DNA of 64,000 nucleotides from the NCBI RefSeq assembly GCF_006740045.1, contig NZ_AP019749.1, forward strand, positions 310,001-374,000. The letters are read 5' to 3'. Position 1 is the first letter of the stretch. Each line of letters starts with the position of its first letter. The stretch comes from Comamonas terrigena NBRC 13299 (lineage in GTDB: Bacteria > Pseudomonadota > Gammaproteobacteria > Burkholderiales > Burkholderiaceae_C). The notes beneath the pieces were generated by a model, which worked only from the letters and a program-made list of their open reading frames with translations, did not search any database and had not been told where the DNA came from. A program made the translations under genes and the position numbers. Shown piece by piece: positions 18,746 to 27,838 of the stretch.

Positions 18746-19612
18746 ATGGCAGCAGGTAAGGAAATACGCGGCAAGATCAAATCGGTGGAAAACACCAAGA
18801 AGATCACCAAAGCCATGGAAATGGTGGCTGCATCCAAAATGCGCAAGGCGCAGGACCGGATGCTGGCTGCCCGTCCATACAGCGAAAAAATCCGCAACAT
18901 TGCAGCCAACCTTGGTCAAGCCAACCCTGAGTACGTGCATCCGTTCATGCAAGTGAACGATGCCAAGAAGGTCGGCGTCATCGTGGTGACGACCGACAAG
19001 GGCCTGTGCGGCGGCATGAACACCAACGTGTTGCGTGCCGTCACGACCAAGCTGCGTGAACTGCAGGATGCGGGTATTACGACAGAAGCAGTGGCCATTG
19101 GCGGCAAGGGACTGGGTTTCCTGAACCGTGTCGGTGCCAAGGTGGTTTCCCACGCTACAGGCCTGGGTGACACGCCGCATCTCGACAAGCTCATCGGGCC
19201 TGTCAAGGTGCTGCTGGACCAATATGCTGAAGGCAAGCTGAGCGCGGTGTACGTGGCGTACACCAAGTTCATCAACACCATGAAGCAAGAGTCGGTGGTG
19301 GAGCAGCTGCTTCCCCTGTCGTCCGAAAAAATGCAAGCCGAGAAGACGGGTGCATCGTGGGAATACATCTACGAACCTGACGCCCAGAGCGTCATCGACG
19401 AACTGCTGGTTCGTTACGTGGAATCCCTCGTGTACCAGGCGGTGGCGGAAAACATGGCGTCCGAGCAATCGGCGCGCATGGTGGCCATGAAGGCCGCAAC
19501 CGACAATGCCGGCAACGTCATCAGCGAGTTGAAGCTGGTCTACAACAAGACGCGTCAGGCAGCGATTACGACCGAGTTGTCGGAAATCGTGGCAGGCGCC
19601 GCCGCTGTGTAA
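18746..19612 (+). CDS. atpG: ATP synthase F1 subunit gamma
   Basis: Gamma is the central rotating shaft. The 288-residue protein shows the N-terminal coiled-coil start [21 protein letters not shown] (two parts, residues about 4-24), the conserved [10 protein letters not shown] at about 83-92 and the C-terminal helix [20 protein letters not shown] that returns along the shaft. Spacing to atpA and atpD is short (18 and 34 bases). Confidence 0.98.
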   Translation: MAAGKEIRGKIKSVENTKKITKAMEMVAASKMRKAQDRMLAARPYSEKIRNIAANLGQANPEYVHPFMQVNDAKKVGVIVVTTDKGLCGGMNTNVLRAVTTKLRELQDAGITTEAVAIGGKGLGFLNRVGAKVVSHATGLGDTPHLDKLIGPVKVLLDQYAEGKLSAVYVAYTKFINTMKQESVVEQLLPLSSEKMQAEKTGASWEYIYEPDAQSVIDELLVRYVESLVYQAVAENMASEQSARMVAMKAATDNAGNVISELKLVYNKTRQAAITTELSEIVAGAAAV

Positions 19613-19622
19613 ACGGCTTTAA

Positions 19623-21056
<1,434 letters not shown>

Positions 21057-21139
21057 GGTGAACTGCGGGCACGGGACGCGTCAGCGTCTCCTGCCTGTTC
21101 ACCCCAAGCCCAGATTCCCACCTTTTCCTAGGAGCAAAG

Positions 21140-21556
21140 ATGAACACCATCCACGTTGATGTGGTCAGTGCCGAAGAGTCCATCTTCTCCGGTGAAGCGC
21201 GCTTTGTCGCCTTGCCCGGTGAAGCGGGCGAGTTGGGCATTTATCCCCGCCACACACCGCTGATCACCCGCATCAAGCCGGGTTCGGTGCGCATCGAAAT
21301 GCCGGACGGCAGCGAAGAATTCGTCTTCGTGGCCGGCGGCATTTTGGAAGTGCAACCCAACTGCGTGACCGTGCTGTCCGACACCGCGATCCGCGGCAAG
21401 GATCTGGACGACGAGAAGGCTCAGAAGGCCAAGGCTGCTGCCGAGGAAGCCCTGAAGAACGCCAAGAGCGAGCTGGACCTGGCCAAGGCCCAGTCCGAGC
21501 TGGCTGTCATGGCGGCCCAGATCGCTGCCCTGCGCAAGTTCCGCCAAAAGCGCTGA
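21140..21556 (+). CDS. atpC: ATP synthase F1 subunit epsilon
   Basis: Epsilon sits at the foot of the central stalk and can inhibit ATP hydrolysis. The 138-residue protein has the N-terminal beta-sandwich ([35 protein letters not shown]) and a C-terminal two-helix domain beginning near residue 88. A TAGGAGC ribosome-binding site precedes the ATG. It is the last atp gene and is followed by an intrinsic terminator. Confidence 0.97.
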   Translation: MNTIHVDVVSAEESIFSGEARFVALPGEAGELGIYPRHTPLITRIKPGSVRIEMPDGSEEFVFVAGGILEVQPNCVTVLSDTAIRGKDLDDEKAQKAKAAAEEALKNAKSELDLAKAQSELAVMAAQIAALRKFRQKR

Positions 21557-21578
21557 TCTCCCGCGGGAGTTCTGCATG

Positions 21579-21604
21579 AAAGCCACCGCAAGGTGGCTTT
21601 TTTA
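21579..21604 (+). terminator. Terminator of the atp operon
   Basis: A stem GCCACC / GGTGGC with a GCAA tetraloop, extended by A:T pairs and followed by a T-run, lies 23 bases past the atpC stop. Confidence 0.88.
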
Positions 21605-21768
21605 TTGCCGTGGCGTGGTGCCGGTGGACAACAGGTGCTCCGGCCTGACTGAAACGGGCTTTTCAGCGCCGGCGTGCGGCTGCGCAGTGCAGTCGCAGTT
21701 CCGGGTGGGGTGCGTTGCGGCAGTTGAAAAACTATTTTCTTTCCGGGCCCGGCCCCAAGGATGTGGAT

Positions 21769-22446
21769 ATGCGGTGCAGCGGTCGTCTGGTGCAATGGAA
21801 TGAGGCCCGGGGTTTTGGCTTGGTGCAGATCGATGGCAGCGGCGAGCGGGTGTTTGTGCACATCAGCGCCTGGCAGCCCCGGCCCGCTGCACAGCAGCGC
21901 CCGCAGGTCGGCATGCCGCTGACCTTTGCGCTGGGCATGGTGCAGGGCAAGCCGCGGGCCCTGGCCGTGGCATGGCAGGAGCCCCATCGGCGCGCGCCGG
22001 TGCAGGGTCGGGCCCGGGCGGCAGGCGCCACGGCGGTACCGGGGCAGGTGCGGCGATCGCAAGGGGCACGCACGCCAGCCCTCCACCGTGGCGCTTCTAA
22101 GCCGTTGCTGGTCTTGGTCCTGTGGTGGGTGGCGGTCGCAGCGGTGTGGGGTGTGTCCGAATGGGTGGTGTTGGCCTATGCGGGGCTGAGCCTGTGGTGT
22201 TTCGGCACCTACTGGCATGACAAGCACCAGGCGCAGTCGGGAGGCTGGCGTACGCCCGAAGCCACCTTGCATGCCCTGGCGCTGCTGGGAGGCTGGCCGG
22301 GCGCTTTGCTGGCCCAGCAGTGGTTGCGGCACAAGTCGAGCAAACCGGAATTCCGTCAGGCGTTCTGGGCCACGGTGGTGCTGAACATGCTGGCATTCAC
22401 CGGCTTGCATGTCCCCGCAGTGCAGGCGTGGCTGCTGCATCGCTGA
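21769..22446 (+). CDS. Cold-shock domain plus DUF1294 membrane protein
   Basis: This is a two-domain protein. The N-terminal 60 residues form a cold-shock (OB) domain with RNP1-like GFGLVQI (15-21) and RNP2-like VFVHIS (28-33), expected to bind single-stranded nucleic acid. After a basic, disordered linker (about 75-110) come about four membrane segments of the DUF1294 type, with the family's GGWPGALLAQQWLRHKSSKPEF (in two parts) near residue 175. I chose ATG 21769, preceded by AAGGATG; a TTG at 21715 would add 18 residues. It is monocistronic, and its function is unknown beyond the domain names. Confidence 0.85.
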   Translation: MRCSGRLVQWNEARGFGLVQIDGSGERVFVHISAWQPRPAAQQRPQVGMPLTFALGMVQGKPRALAVAWQEPHRRAPVQGRARAAGATAVPGQVRRSQGARTPALHRGASKPLLVLVLWWVAVAAVWGVSEWVVLAYAGLSLWCFGTYWHDKHQAQSGGWRTPEATLHALALLGGWPGALLAQQWLRHKSSKPEFRQAFWATVVLNMLAFTGLHVPAVQAWLLHR

Positions 22447-22521
22447 GGTGCAGCAGCGCAGCGCGTGACAGATCCGGCGTCGGGCCGAAGGTAGGTGGCG
22501 GCTAGGGCGCGGTGTGACCGC

Positions 22522-23064
22522 TTACAGATCCTTGAAAAACCGGCCTTGGACCACCGGCGTATCGGGCAGGCTGGCGTCATGGCCGGTGTGGTGTGCGGCG
22601 TCGGCGGGGAAGTGCGCCGCCAGCAGGTCGGAGACGCGCAGCAAGGCGGTTTCCATTCCTTGCGCATAGGCATCGCGGCGGAAATCCTGCTGCATGCCCT
22701 CCAGCACGGCCTGCCAGCTGGCGGCCGGCACGGCGCGGTGCAGTGCGCGGTCGGCCACGATCTCGATGGCGTGGTCTGCCATCAGCAGGTAGATCAGCAC
22801 GCCGTTGTTCTGCTCGGTGTCCCACACGCGCAGCTTGCCGAACAGCGCCACGCCCCGCTCGCGCGCCGTCGCGTCGCGCCAGATATAGCTATAGGGCAGG
22901 CCGCCTTCCACGCACAGGCGCACCTGGCCGCTGTGGCGCGCTTCGCTGGCGGCCACCTGGCGCTCCAGGCGCAGCAGGACTTCGGGCGGGAAGGCGCGGC
23001 GAACCTGGCCCTCGGTCCAGCGGTGGTGCAGCAGGCGCTGCAAACGGTTCCACAAGCCTGCCAT
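22522..23064 (-). CDS. TPM-domain protein (short, no glycine tail)
   Basis: The 180-residue protein belongs with the TPM (TLP18.3/Psb32/MOLO-1) family, here with no signal peptide, so it may be cytoplasmic or attached to a partner. Typical features are VEASEARHSGQVRL-like VAASEARHSGQVRLCVEG at about 38-55, RERGVALFGKLRVWDTEQNNGVLIYLLMADHAIEIVADR (residues about 68-105) and GMQQDFRRDAYAQGM. It starts one base after the stop of the upstream TPM gene (TGA-C-ATG), so the pair is coupled. It is last in a lemA-TPM-TPM operon found in many proteobacteria. Confidence 0.85.
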   Translation of the reverse strand: MAGLWNRLQRLLHHRWTEGQVRRAFPPEVLLRLERQVAASEARHSGQVRLCVEGGLPYSYIWRDATARERGVALFGKLRVWDTEQNNGVLIYLLMADHAIEIVADRALHRAVPAASWQAVLEGMQQDFRRDAYAQGMETALLRVSDLLAAHFPADAAHHTGHDASLPDTPVVQGRFFKDL

Positions 23065-23065
23065 G

Positions 23066-23971
23066 TCACCAACTCCCCGAGGCGCCGCCGCCCCCAAAAC
23101 TGCCACCACCGCCGGAGCTGAACCCTCCGCCGCCACCGAAACCGCCACCGCCGCCAGAGCCTCCGCCCCAACCGCCGCCACCGATGAAGGGGCCGCCTCC
23201 ACCGCCCCCGCCCCCGCGGCTGTTGGACAACAGGGTGAACAACAGGGCCAGCACGCCGGCACCGCCAGCCAGCAGCAGGCTGGTGGTCAGCACATAGGCC
23301 AGGAAGCCAGTGCCGCCACCCATGATGGCGGCCCCCAGTTTGTTGCCGAAGATGCCGCGCACGATGGGGCCCGCCACCATCACCCCGAAGAACAGGAAGA
23401 TGGCCAACTCTTCCAGGTCCCAGCCCCGGTCTTGCTGGCGTGCGGGTTGGCTGGGGGCCGGGAGGGCTTCACCGGCGATGCGCGCAGCGACCTGGTCCAG
23501 CGCGGCCAGAATGCCGCCGGCGTAGTCGTTCTGGCGGAAATGCGGGGCCATCTGCTGGTCGATGATGCGGGCCGCCGCCAGATCGGGGATGGCGCCTTCC
23601 AGGGCCCGCGCTACCTCCATGCGCATGCGCCGGTCGTTCTTGGCGACCACGACCAGCAGGCCATCGCCCACGTCCTTGCGACCGATCTTCCAGCTGTCGG
23701 CCACGCGCCAGGCGTAGGCCGCAATGTCTTCCGGTGCCGTGGTGGGCACCATCAGCACGACCACCTGGGAGCCGGATTTTTCCTCGATGCCCCGCAGCCG
23801 GTTTTCCACGGCCAGGGCCTGCTCGGCCGACAGGGTCTGGGTCTGGTCCATCAGCCGTGCCGTCAGGGCGGGCACGGGCTGCAGCGGCTGCGCGACGGCA
23901 GGCTGCCACAGCAGTGCAAAGACGAGGAGGAAGAGAGCGCCCAGCGCGCGCCTGCGGTGCGTCAGAGGCAT
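23066..23971 (-). CDS. TPM-domain membrane protein with glycine-rich tail (YgcG-like)
   Basis: The 301-residue precursor has a signal peptide (about residues 1-28, ending AVA), a periplasmic TPM domain (about 35-175, with GSQVVVLMVPTTAPEDI and KNDRRMRMEVARALEGAIPD), two hydrophobic segments (about 200-255), and a C-terminal tail that is almost only Gly, Ser and Phe ending GGGGASGSW. This is the usual build of the family whose members are encoded next to lemA. I used the ATG at 23971; a GTG at 23998 abutting the lemA stop is an alternative. Confidence 0.88.
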   Translation of the reverse strand: MPLTHRRRALGALFLLVFALLWQPAVAQPLQPVPALTARLMDQTQTLSAEQALAVENRLRGIEEKSGSQVVVLMVPTTAPEDIAAYAWRVADSWKIGRKDVGDGLLVVVAKNDRRMRMEVARALEGAIPDLAAARIIDQQMAPHFRQNDYAGGILAALDQVAARIAGEALPAPSQPARQQDRGWDLEELAIFLFFGVMVAGPIVRGIFGNKLGAAIMGGGTGFLAYVLTTSLLLAGGAGVLALLFTLLSNSRGGGGGGGGPFIGGGGWGGGSGGGGGFGGGGGFSSGGGGSFGGGGASGSW

Positions 23972-23998
23972 GGTGGATCCCGCTCCGGACGGCTGCAC

Positions 23999-24592
23999 TT
24001 ACTTTTTGCCGCTGGAGAAGTCCACCGTGGGAGGACGCGAGATTTCGGCCTCGTTCTGCACCGTGAAGTTGGGCTTTGGCTTGTAGCCAAACACCATGCC
24101 GGTCAGGTTGGTGGGGAAGCTGCGCGCCAGCACGTTGTAGTCCTGCACGGTCTTGATGTACTGGTTGCGGGCCACGGTGATCCGGTTTTCCGTGCCTTCC
24201 AGCGTGACGCGCAGGTCACGGAAGCCCTGGTTGGCCTGCAGCTTGGGGTATTGCTCGGCCACCACCATCAGGCGCGACAGCGCGCCGGACAGCTCGCCCT
24301 GGGCCTGCTGGAATTTGTTGAAGGCCTCGGGGTCGTTGATCAGCTCGGGCGTGGCCTGGATGGAGGTGGCCTTGGCACGGGCCTCGATCACCTTGGTGAG
24401 CGTGTCCTGCTCGAAGCTGGCTTCACCCTTGACCGAGGCCACGATGTTGGGCACCAGGTCGGCGCGGCGCTGGTACTGGTTCAGCACCTCGCTCCAGGCG
24501 GATTTGGTCTGCTCGTCCAAACGCTGGAAATCGTTGTAGCCGCAGCCGCTGAGGCCAAGGGCAAGGGCGAGAATGGCAAGCAGACGTTTCAT
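23999..24592 (-). CDS. lemA: LemA family lipoprotein
   Basis: LemA proteins are membrane-anchored, mostly helical proteins of unclear function. The 197-residue product has a lipoprotein signal with lipobox GLSGC (Cys17), the conserved start of the domain (YNDFQRLDEQTKSAWSEVLN, ending YQRRADLVPNIVASVKG), and the LQANQGFRDLRVTLEGTENRI core. I used the ATG at 24592 because it places a proper signal peptide at the N-terminus; the frame extends six codons further. It heads the operon with two TPM genes. The 260 bases upstream, to the divergent gene, show no clear promoter. Confidence 0.92.
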   Translation of the reverse strand: MKRLLAILALALGLSGCGYNDFQRLDEQTKSAWSEVLNQYQRRADLVPNIVASVKGEASFEQDTLTKVIEARAKATSIQATPELINDPEAFNKFQQAQGELSGALSRLMVVAEQYPKLQANQGFRDLRVTLEGTENRITVARNQYIKTVQDYNVLARSFPTNLTGMVFGYKPKPNFTVQNEAEISRPPTVDFSSGKK

Positions 24593-24852
24593 GGCAGACC
24601 TCGTAGGCAATGTTCAGCAAAAGGCGCAAAGAAGCACAAATTGTGCAACAGAGCGACCGTTGGTCGGTGTAGGGCAGCAGGCACAGCGTGCGAGAGCACA
24701 GCGGCGTAGGGCCCTGCACAAAATCCCTGGGTTCTGGTGCACGGGTATGCTCCCCACATGCAGGCGCCCACTATCATGACGCATTCAGGCTGCTTGTTGG
24801 TTGCGCAGAGGTGTGCGGGGCCGGGGTAAACGGAAGAAGGAAGCGTTGCGCT

Positions 24853-25398
24853 ATGGATGACATCGTGAAGCAGGCCCTGGCTAAATGGCCCAACGTGCCC
24901 GATTGCTACGGTTGGCTGGCCCTGGACGCGCGCGGGCGCTGGTTCCTGCGTGACCAGGCCACCCAGGCATGCGGCTTTTTCCCCAGCAGCAAGGGATCGC
25001 TGCTGCAGCATGGAAAGCTGATCGACTTCATCGGCCGCAATTACGAGGTGGATGCGCGGGGCTGCTGGTATTTCCAGAACGGGCCGCAGCGCGTGTATGT
25101 GGAGCTGGAAGACACCCCGGTGGTGTGGCGGGTGGACGAGGATGGCAGCGTGCGCACCCACACCGGTCGGTCGGTCCAGCCGCAGCGCTGCCTGGTGGAC
25201 GAGCAGGGCCATGTCTATCTGGTGGCCGACGGTGTGCTGGGCCTGGTGCACACGCAGGATGTGATGCGCATGGCGGCATTGATCGAAGCCGGGCGCTGGG
25301 AGCCGCACGAGGTGTGCAGTGCAGCCCTGGAGGCCCAGTTCCGGTTTGTGCGCAGCCCGCAGCAGCTGGTGGCCGACGCACCCGCCGCAGCGGCCTGA
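24853..25398 (+). CDS. Conserved small protein, DUF2946-like
   Basis: The 181-residue soluble protein starts MDDIVKQALAKWPNVPDCYG and continues WLALDARGRWFLRDQ, HGKLIDFIGRNYEVDARGCW and YFQNGPQRVYVELE. I recall this pattern from a conserved Burkholderiales family annotated DUF2946, but I am not certain of the family number. No signal peptide, membrane segment or catalytic motif is evident. The C-terminus is Ala-rich. The start has AGAAGGAAG upstream, and the gene ends at a bidirectional terminator. Confidence 0.7.
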   Translation: MDDIVKQALAKWPNVPDCYGWLALDARGRWFLRDQATQACGFFPSSKGSLLQHGKLIDFIGRNYEVDARGCWYFQNGPQRVYVELEDTPVVWRVDEDGSVRTHTGRSVQPQRCLVDEQGHVYLVADGVLGLVHTQDVMRMAALIEAGRWEPHEVCSAALEAQFRFVRSPQQLVADAPAAAA

Positions 25399-25461
25399 TC
25401 CACCCAGTGGGCGCCCAAGAGCGTGCGCCCGGGCGGGCAGACCGGAGTGCGCCGGAGCAAC

Positions 25462-25490
25462 AAAAAAGGACCGCAGCGCGGTCCTTTTTT
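25462..25490. terminator. Bidirectional terminator
   Basis: Stem GGACCGC / GCGGTCC with a 3-base loop, flanked by A6 and T6. It separates two convergent genes. Confidence 0.9.
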
Positions 25491-25511
25491 GATGGGCGGA
25501 GCACAGAGGGC

Positions 25512-26039
25512 TTACTTGGCCTCGGCGGTCTCTGCCGCTGCAGCGGGAGGCTGGGGCTCGTCGAACTTGCCGCCGCCGGCATTGGCCATGAACGCCACGC
25601 CGCGTGCAATTTCCAGGTCATTGAAATCACCGCCACCTTGCGGTGCCATGGCGCCCTTGCCCTTCAGTGCCGACTGGACCAGGGTCTCAAAGCCCTGGGC
25701 CAGACGAGGGCCCCAGGCGCCGGCATCGCCGAACTTGGGCGCGCCCGAAACGCCGGTGGCGTGGCAGGCTGCGCACTGGCCCTTGTACACATCTTCACCG
25801 CCGCGCAGGGGACGGTTGGCATCGCGGATCTCGACGGAGCCGATCTTCTGGATGCGCATGGCCTGGGCCATATCGTGGTTGCCTGCCCCCGGGCCGGTCT
25901 TGTTGGAAGAACTCACGAATTGCACCAGACCGATGATGACGAACACCGGGATGACAAACGAGAAAAAGACCGCGATCAGCAATTGCTTGGGATTTTTGAC
26001 CGGGCCCGTATGGGCTTCTTCGTGGGAGGTGGCGCTCAT
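25512..26039 (-). CDS. Membrane-anchored cytochrome c (c5-like)
   Basis: This is a single-haem electron carrier held in the inner membrane by one helix (about residues 19-41) with the haem domain in the periplasm. The haem site is CAACH at Cys89-His93, and the sixth ligand is probably Met131 in GKGAMAPQGGG, the cytochrome c5/CycB pattern. The last 20 residues are Ala/Pro/Glu-rich. It is monocistronic, with no oxidase genes beside it, so its donor and acceptor cannot be told from here. Confidence 0.92.
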   Translation of the reverse strand: MSATSHEEAHTGPVKNPKQLLIAVFFSFVIPVFVIIGLVQFVSSSNKTGPGAGNHDMAQAMRIQKIGSVEIRDANRPLRGGEDVYKGQCAACHATGVSGAPKFGDAGAWGPRLAQGFETLVQSALKGKGAMAPQGGGDFNDLEIARGVAFMANAGGGKFDEPQPPAAAAETAEAK

Positions 26040-26185
26040 GAAGACCTCAATTTTTGTGTGGGCTTAAAGGAACTGCGGATTATATCGACCGCCTGTGCGC
26101 TAGCCACTGGCAACGCCACGGGTTGACGCGGTGGCCGCACTTGTCGTGAGGTAGATCAAGAAGCCGGCATCTGGGCCATAAAACA

Positions 26186-26215
26186 ACAAGGCCCTGGCGG
26201 GTGCCAGGGCCTTGT
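26186..26215 (-). terminator. Terminator of the RND efflux operon
   Basis: A 13-base-pair stem (including AAGGCCCTGGC) with a GGGT loop. On the minus strand it is followed by a T-rich stretch (TTGTTTTAT). It lies 45 bases past the outer-membrane gene. Confidence 0.8.
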
Positions 26216-26259
26216 CGGGGCCTGCCTGCGGGCAGGCTGTGGAGCGGCGCTGCTGCGCG

Positions 26260-27696
26260 TTATTGCGCCGGTGCTGCAGCGGCGGGGGCTGCTGCCGTCT
26301 GGGTGGTTTCGGTCCAGCCGCCGCCCAGCGCCTTGTAGAGCAACACCTGGTTCTGCAGCTGTGCCAGTCGCACCTGCACCACAGCCTGCTCCAGCGTGAA
26401 CAGGGAGCGCTGGGCATCCAGCAGATCCAGGTAGCTGGCCACCCCGTTGGTGTAGCGCAGATTGGACAGATTCAGGCGCGAGGACTCGGCTTCCAGCTGG
26501 GCTTGTTGGGCGCGCAGCTGTTCCACCAGGGATTCGCGGCTGACCAGGGCATCCGAGACTTCGCGGAAAGCGGTCTGGATGGCCTTTTCATACTGCGCCG
26601 CTGCAATCTTCTTGCTGGTTTCCGCCACCTCCAGATTGGCCTGGTTGCGGCCTGCCGTGAAGATCGGCAGGTAGATGGACGGCGCAATGCTGAACGTGGT
26701 GGAGCCGGACTTGAACAGGTCGGACAGCTCGGTGTTGGCAAAGCCGGCGGCGGCGGTCAGCGACACGTTCGGGAAGAACAGTGCGCGGGCCGCACCGATG
26801 CTGGCGTTGGCGGCCACCATGCTCTGTTCGGCCTGGCGAATGTCGGGGCGGCGCAGCAGCAGATCGGAAGGCAGCCCCTCAGGCACATCGGCCAGTGCAG
26901 GCAGATCGGCCAGCCGCTTGCCTTGCAGGCTGGCCAGCAGCTCGGCAGGCACCTGCTGCCCCACCAGCAAGGTCAGCGCGTTGATGTCCAGATCGCGCTG
27001 GCGGGTCTGCTGGGCCAGCGTGGCGCGGGCGTTCTCGGTCAGCGAGCGGGCTTGCTGGAAGTCCAGTTCCGACGAGGCGCCCGCATCGAAGCGCAGCTTG
27101 GCCAGGCGCACCGATTCTTCGCGCGTCTGCAGCGTGCGCTGCGAGATGGCGCGCAGTTCCTCGTCGGCCTGCAGCCCCAGCCAGGCGTTGGCGACCGCGG
27201 CCACCAGGCTGATCTGGGTCGACTTGCGGCCTTCTTCCGTGGCCAGGTACTGGGCCAGGGATTGCTCCTTGAGGCTGCGGATGCGGCCCCAGAAGTCAAT
27301 CTCCCAGCTGGGCATGGACAGGCCCACCATGTAGGTGTTGACGTAGCCGGAACCGTCGGTGCTGGCAGCACGGGACCCCTGGGCGGCCACCCCCAGCTCC
27401 GGAAACTGCGCGGCGCGCTGGATCTGGTACTGGGCGCGGGCCTGCTCGATATTGAGCACGGCCACGCGCAGGTCGCGGTTGTTGTCCAGCGCCAGGGTGA
27501 TCAGCTGCTGCAGACGGGCGTCCGCGAAGAAGTTCTGCCACGGAATGTCGGCAGCGGCCTTGCTGGTGCTGGCGGCGTTGGCGGCCGGGTAGCTGGCCGC
27601 CACGGGCGCCGCCGGGCGCTCCAGTTGCGGGATGAAGGAGCAGCCGGAGGCCAGCAGCGCGCTGACCAGCAGGGTGGGAACAAGTCGCTTAGTCAT
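26260..27696 (-). CDS. RND efflux outer-membrane lipoprotein (OprM/NodT family)
   Basis: This is the outer-membrane channel of a tripartite drug efflux pump. The 478-residue precursor has lipobox ASGC (Cys19), followed by the two TolC-type repeats. Recognisable parts are NNRDLRVAVLNIEQARAQY at about 72-90, PSWEIDFWGRIRS at about 129-141, RLRFDAG-like AKLRFDAGASSELDFQQA, LLLRRPDIRQAE and RYTNGVASYLDLLDAQRSLF. The start codon overlaps the end of the undamaged pump frame by 8 bases (ATGACTAA), the usual coupling in these operons. The pump gene's frameshift moves that stop and so may disturb the coupling. Confidence 0.95.
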   Translation of the reverse strand: MTKRLVPTLLVSALLASGCSFIPQLERPAAPVAASYPAANAASTSKAAADIPWQNFFADARLQQLITLALDNNRDLRVAVLNIEQARAQYQIQRAAQFPELGVAAQGSRAASTDGSGYVNTYMVGLSMPSWEIDFWGRIRSLKEQSLAQYLATEEGRKSTQISLVAAVANAWLGLQADEELRAISQRTLQTREESVRLAKLRFDAGASSELDFQQARSLTENARATLAQQTRQRDLDINALTLLVGQQVPAELLASLQGKRLADLPALADVPEGLPSDLLLRRPDIRQAEQSMVAANASIGAARALFFPNVSLTAAAGFANTELSDLFKSGSTTFSIAPSIYLPIFTAGRNQANLEVAETSKKIAAAQYEKAIQTAFREVSDALVSRESLVEQLRAQQAQLEAESSRLNLSNLRYTNGVASYLDLLDAQRSLFTLEQAVVQVRLAQLQNQVLLYKALGGGWTETTQTAAAPAAAAPAQ

Positions 27697-27838
27697 GGTG
27701 AGAGCCTCCGTCAGTCACCGCAGCGGTGGATGCGGGAGGGGTCTTGTCTTGGTCGAGCTTCTGGCCAAACAGCTTGAAGACGCCGATGAAGAAGATGGGC
27801 ACCAGGAAGATCGACAGCGGCGTGCCGATCACCATGCC
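27689..27838 (-). pseudogene. Out-of-frame C-terminal segment of the RND pump gene
   Basis: Read in the next frame, this stretch encodes 49 residues starting GMVIGTPLSIFLVPIFF, the last transmembrane helix and tail expected of an AcrB-type pump, ending GGSHHD and TAA. It is separated from the main frame by what looks like one missing G in a G-run (a CCC on the plus strand at 27837-27839 where CCCC would restore GTGVFWGMVIG). Either the gene is damaged in this strain or the base is a sequencing error. Confidence 0.85.

Noticed and set aside
17141..19468. A 775-codon antisense frame across atpA-atpG
   Set aside because: It spans two confirmed sense genes and their gap, with no recognisable domain.
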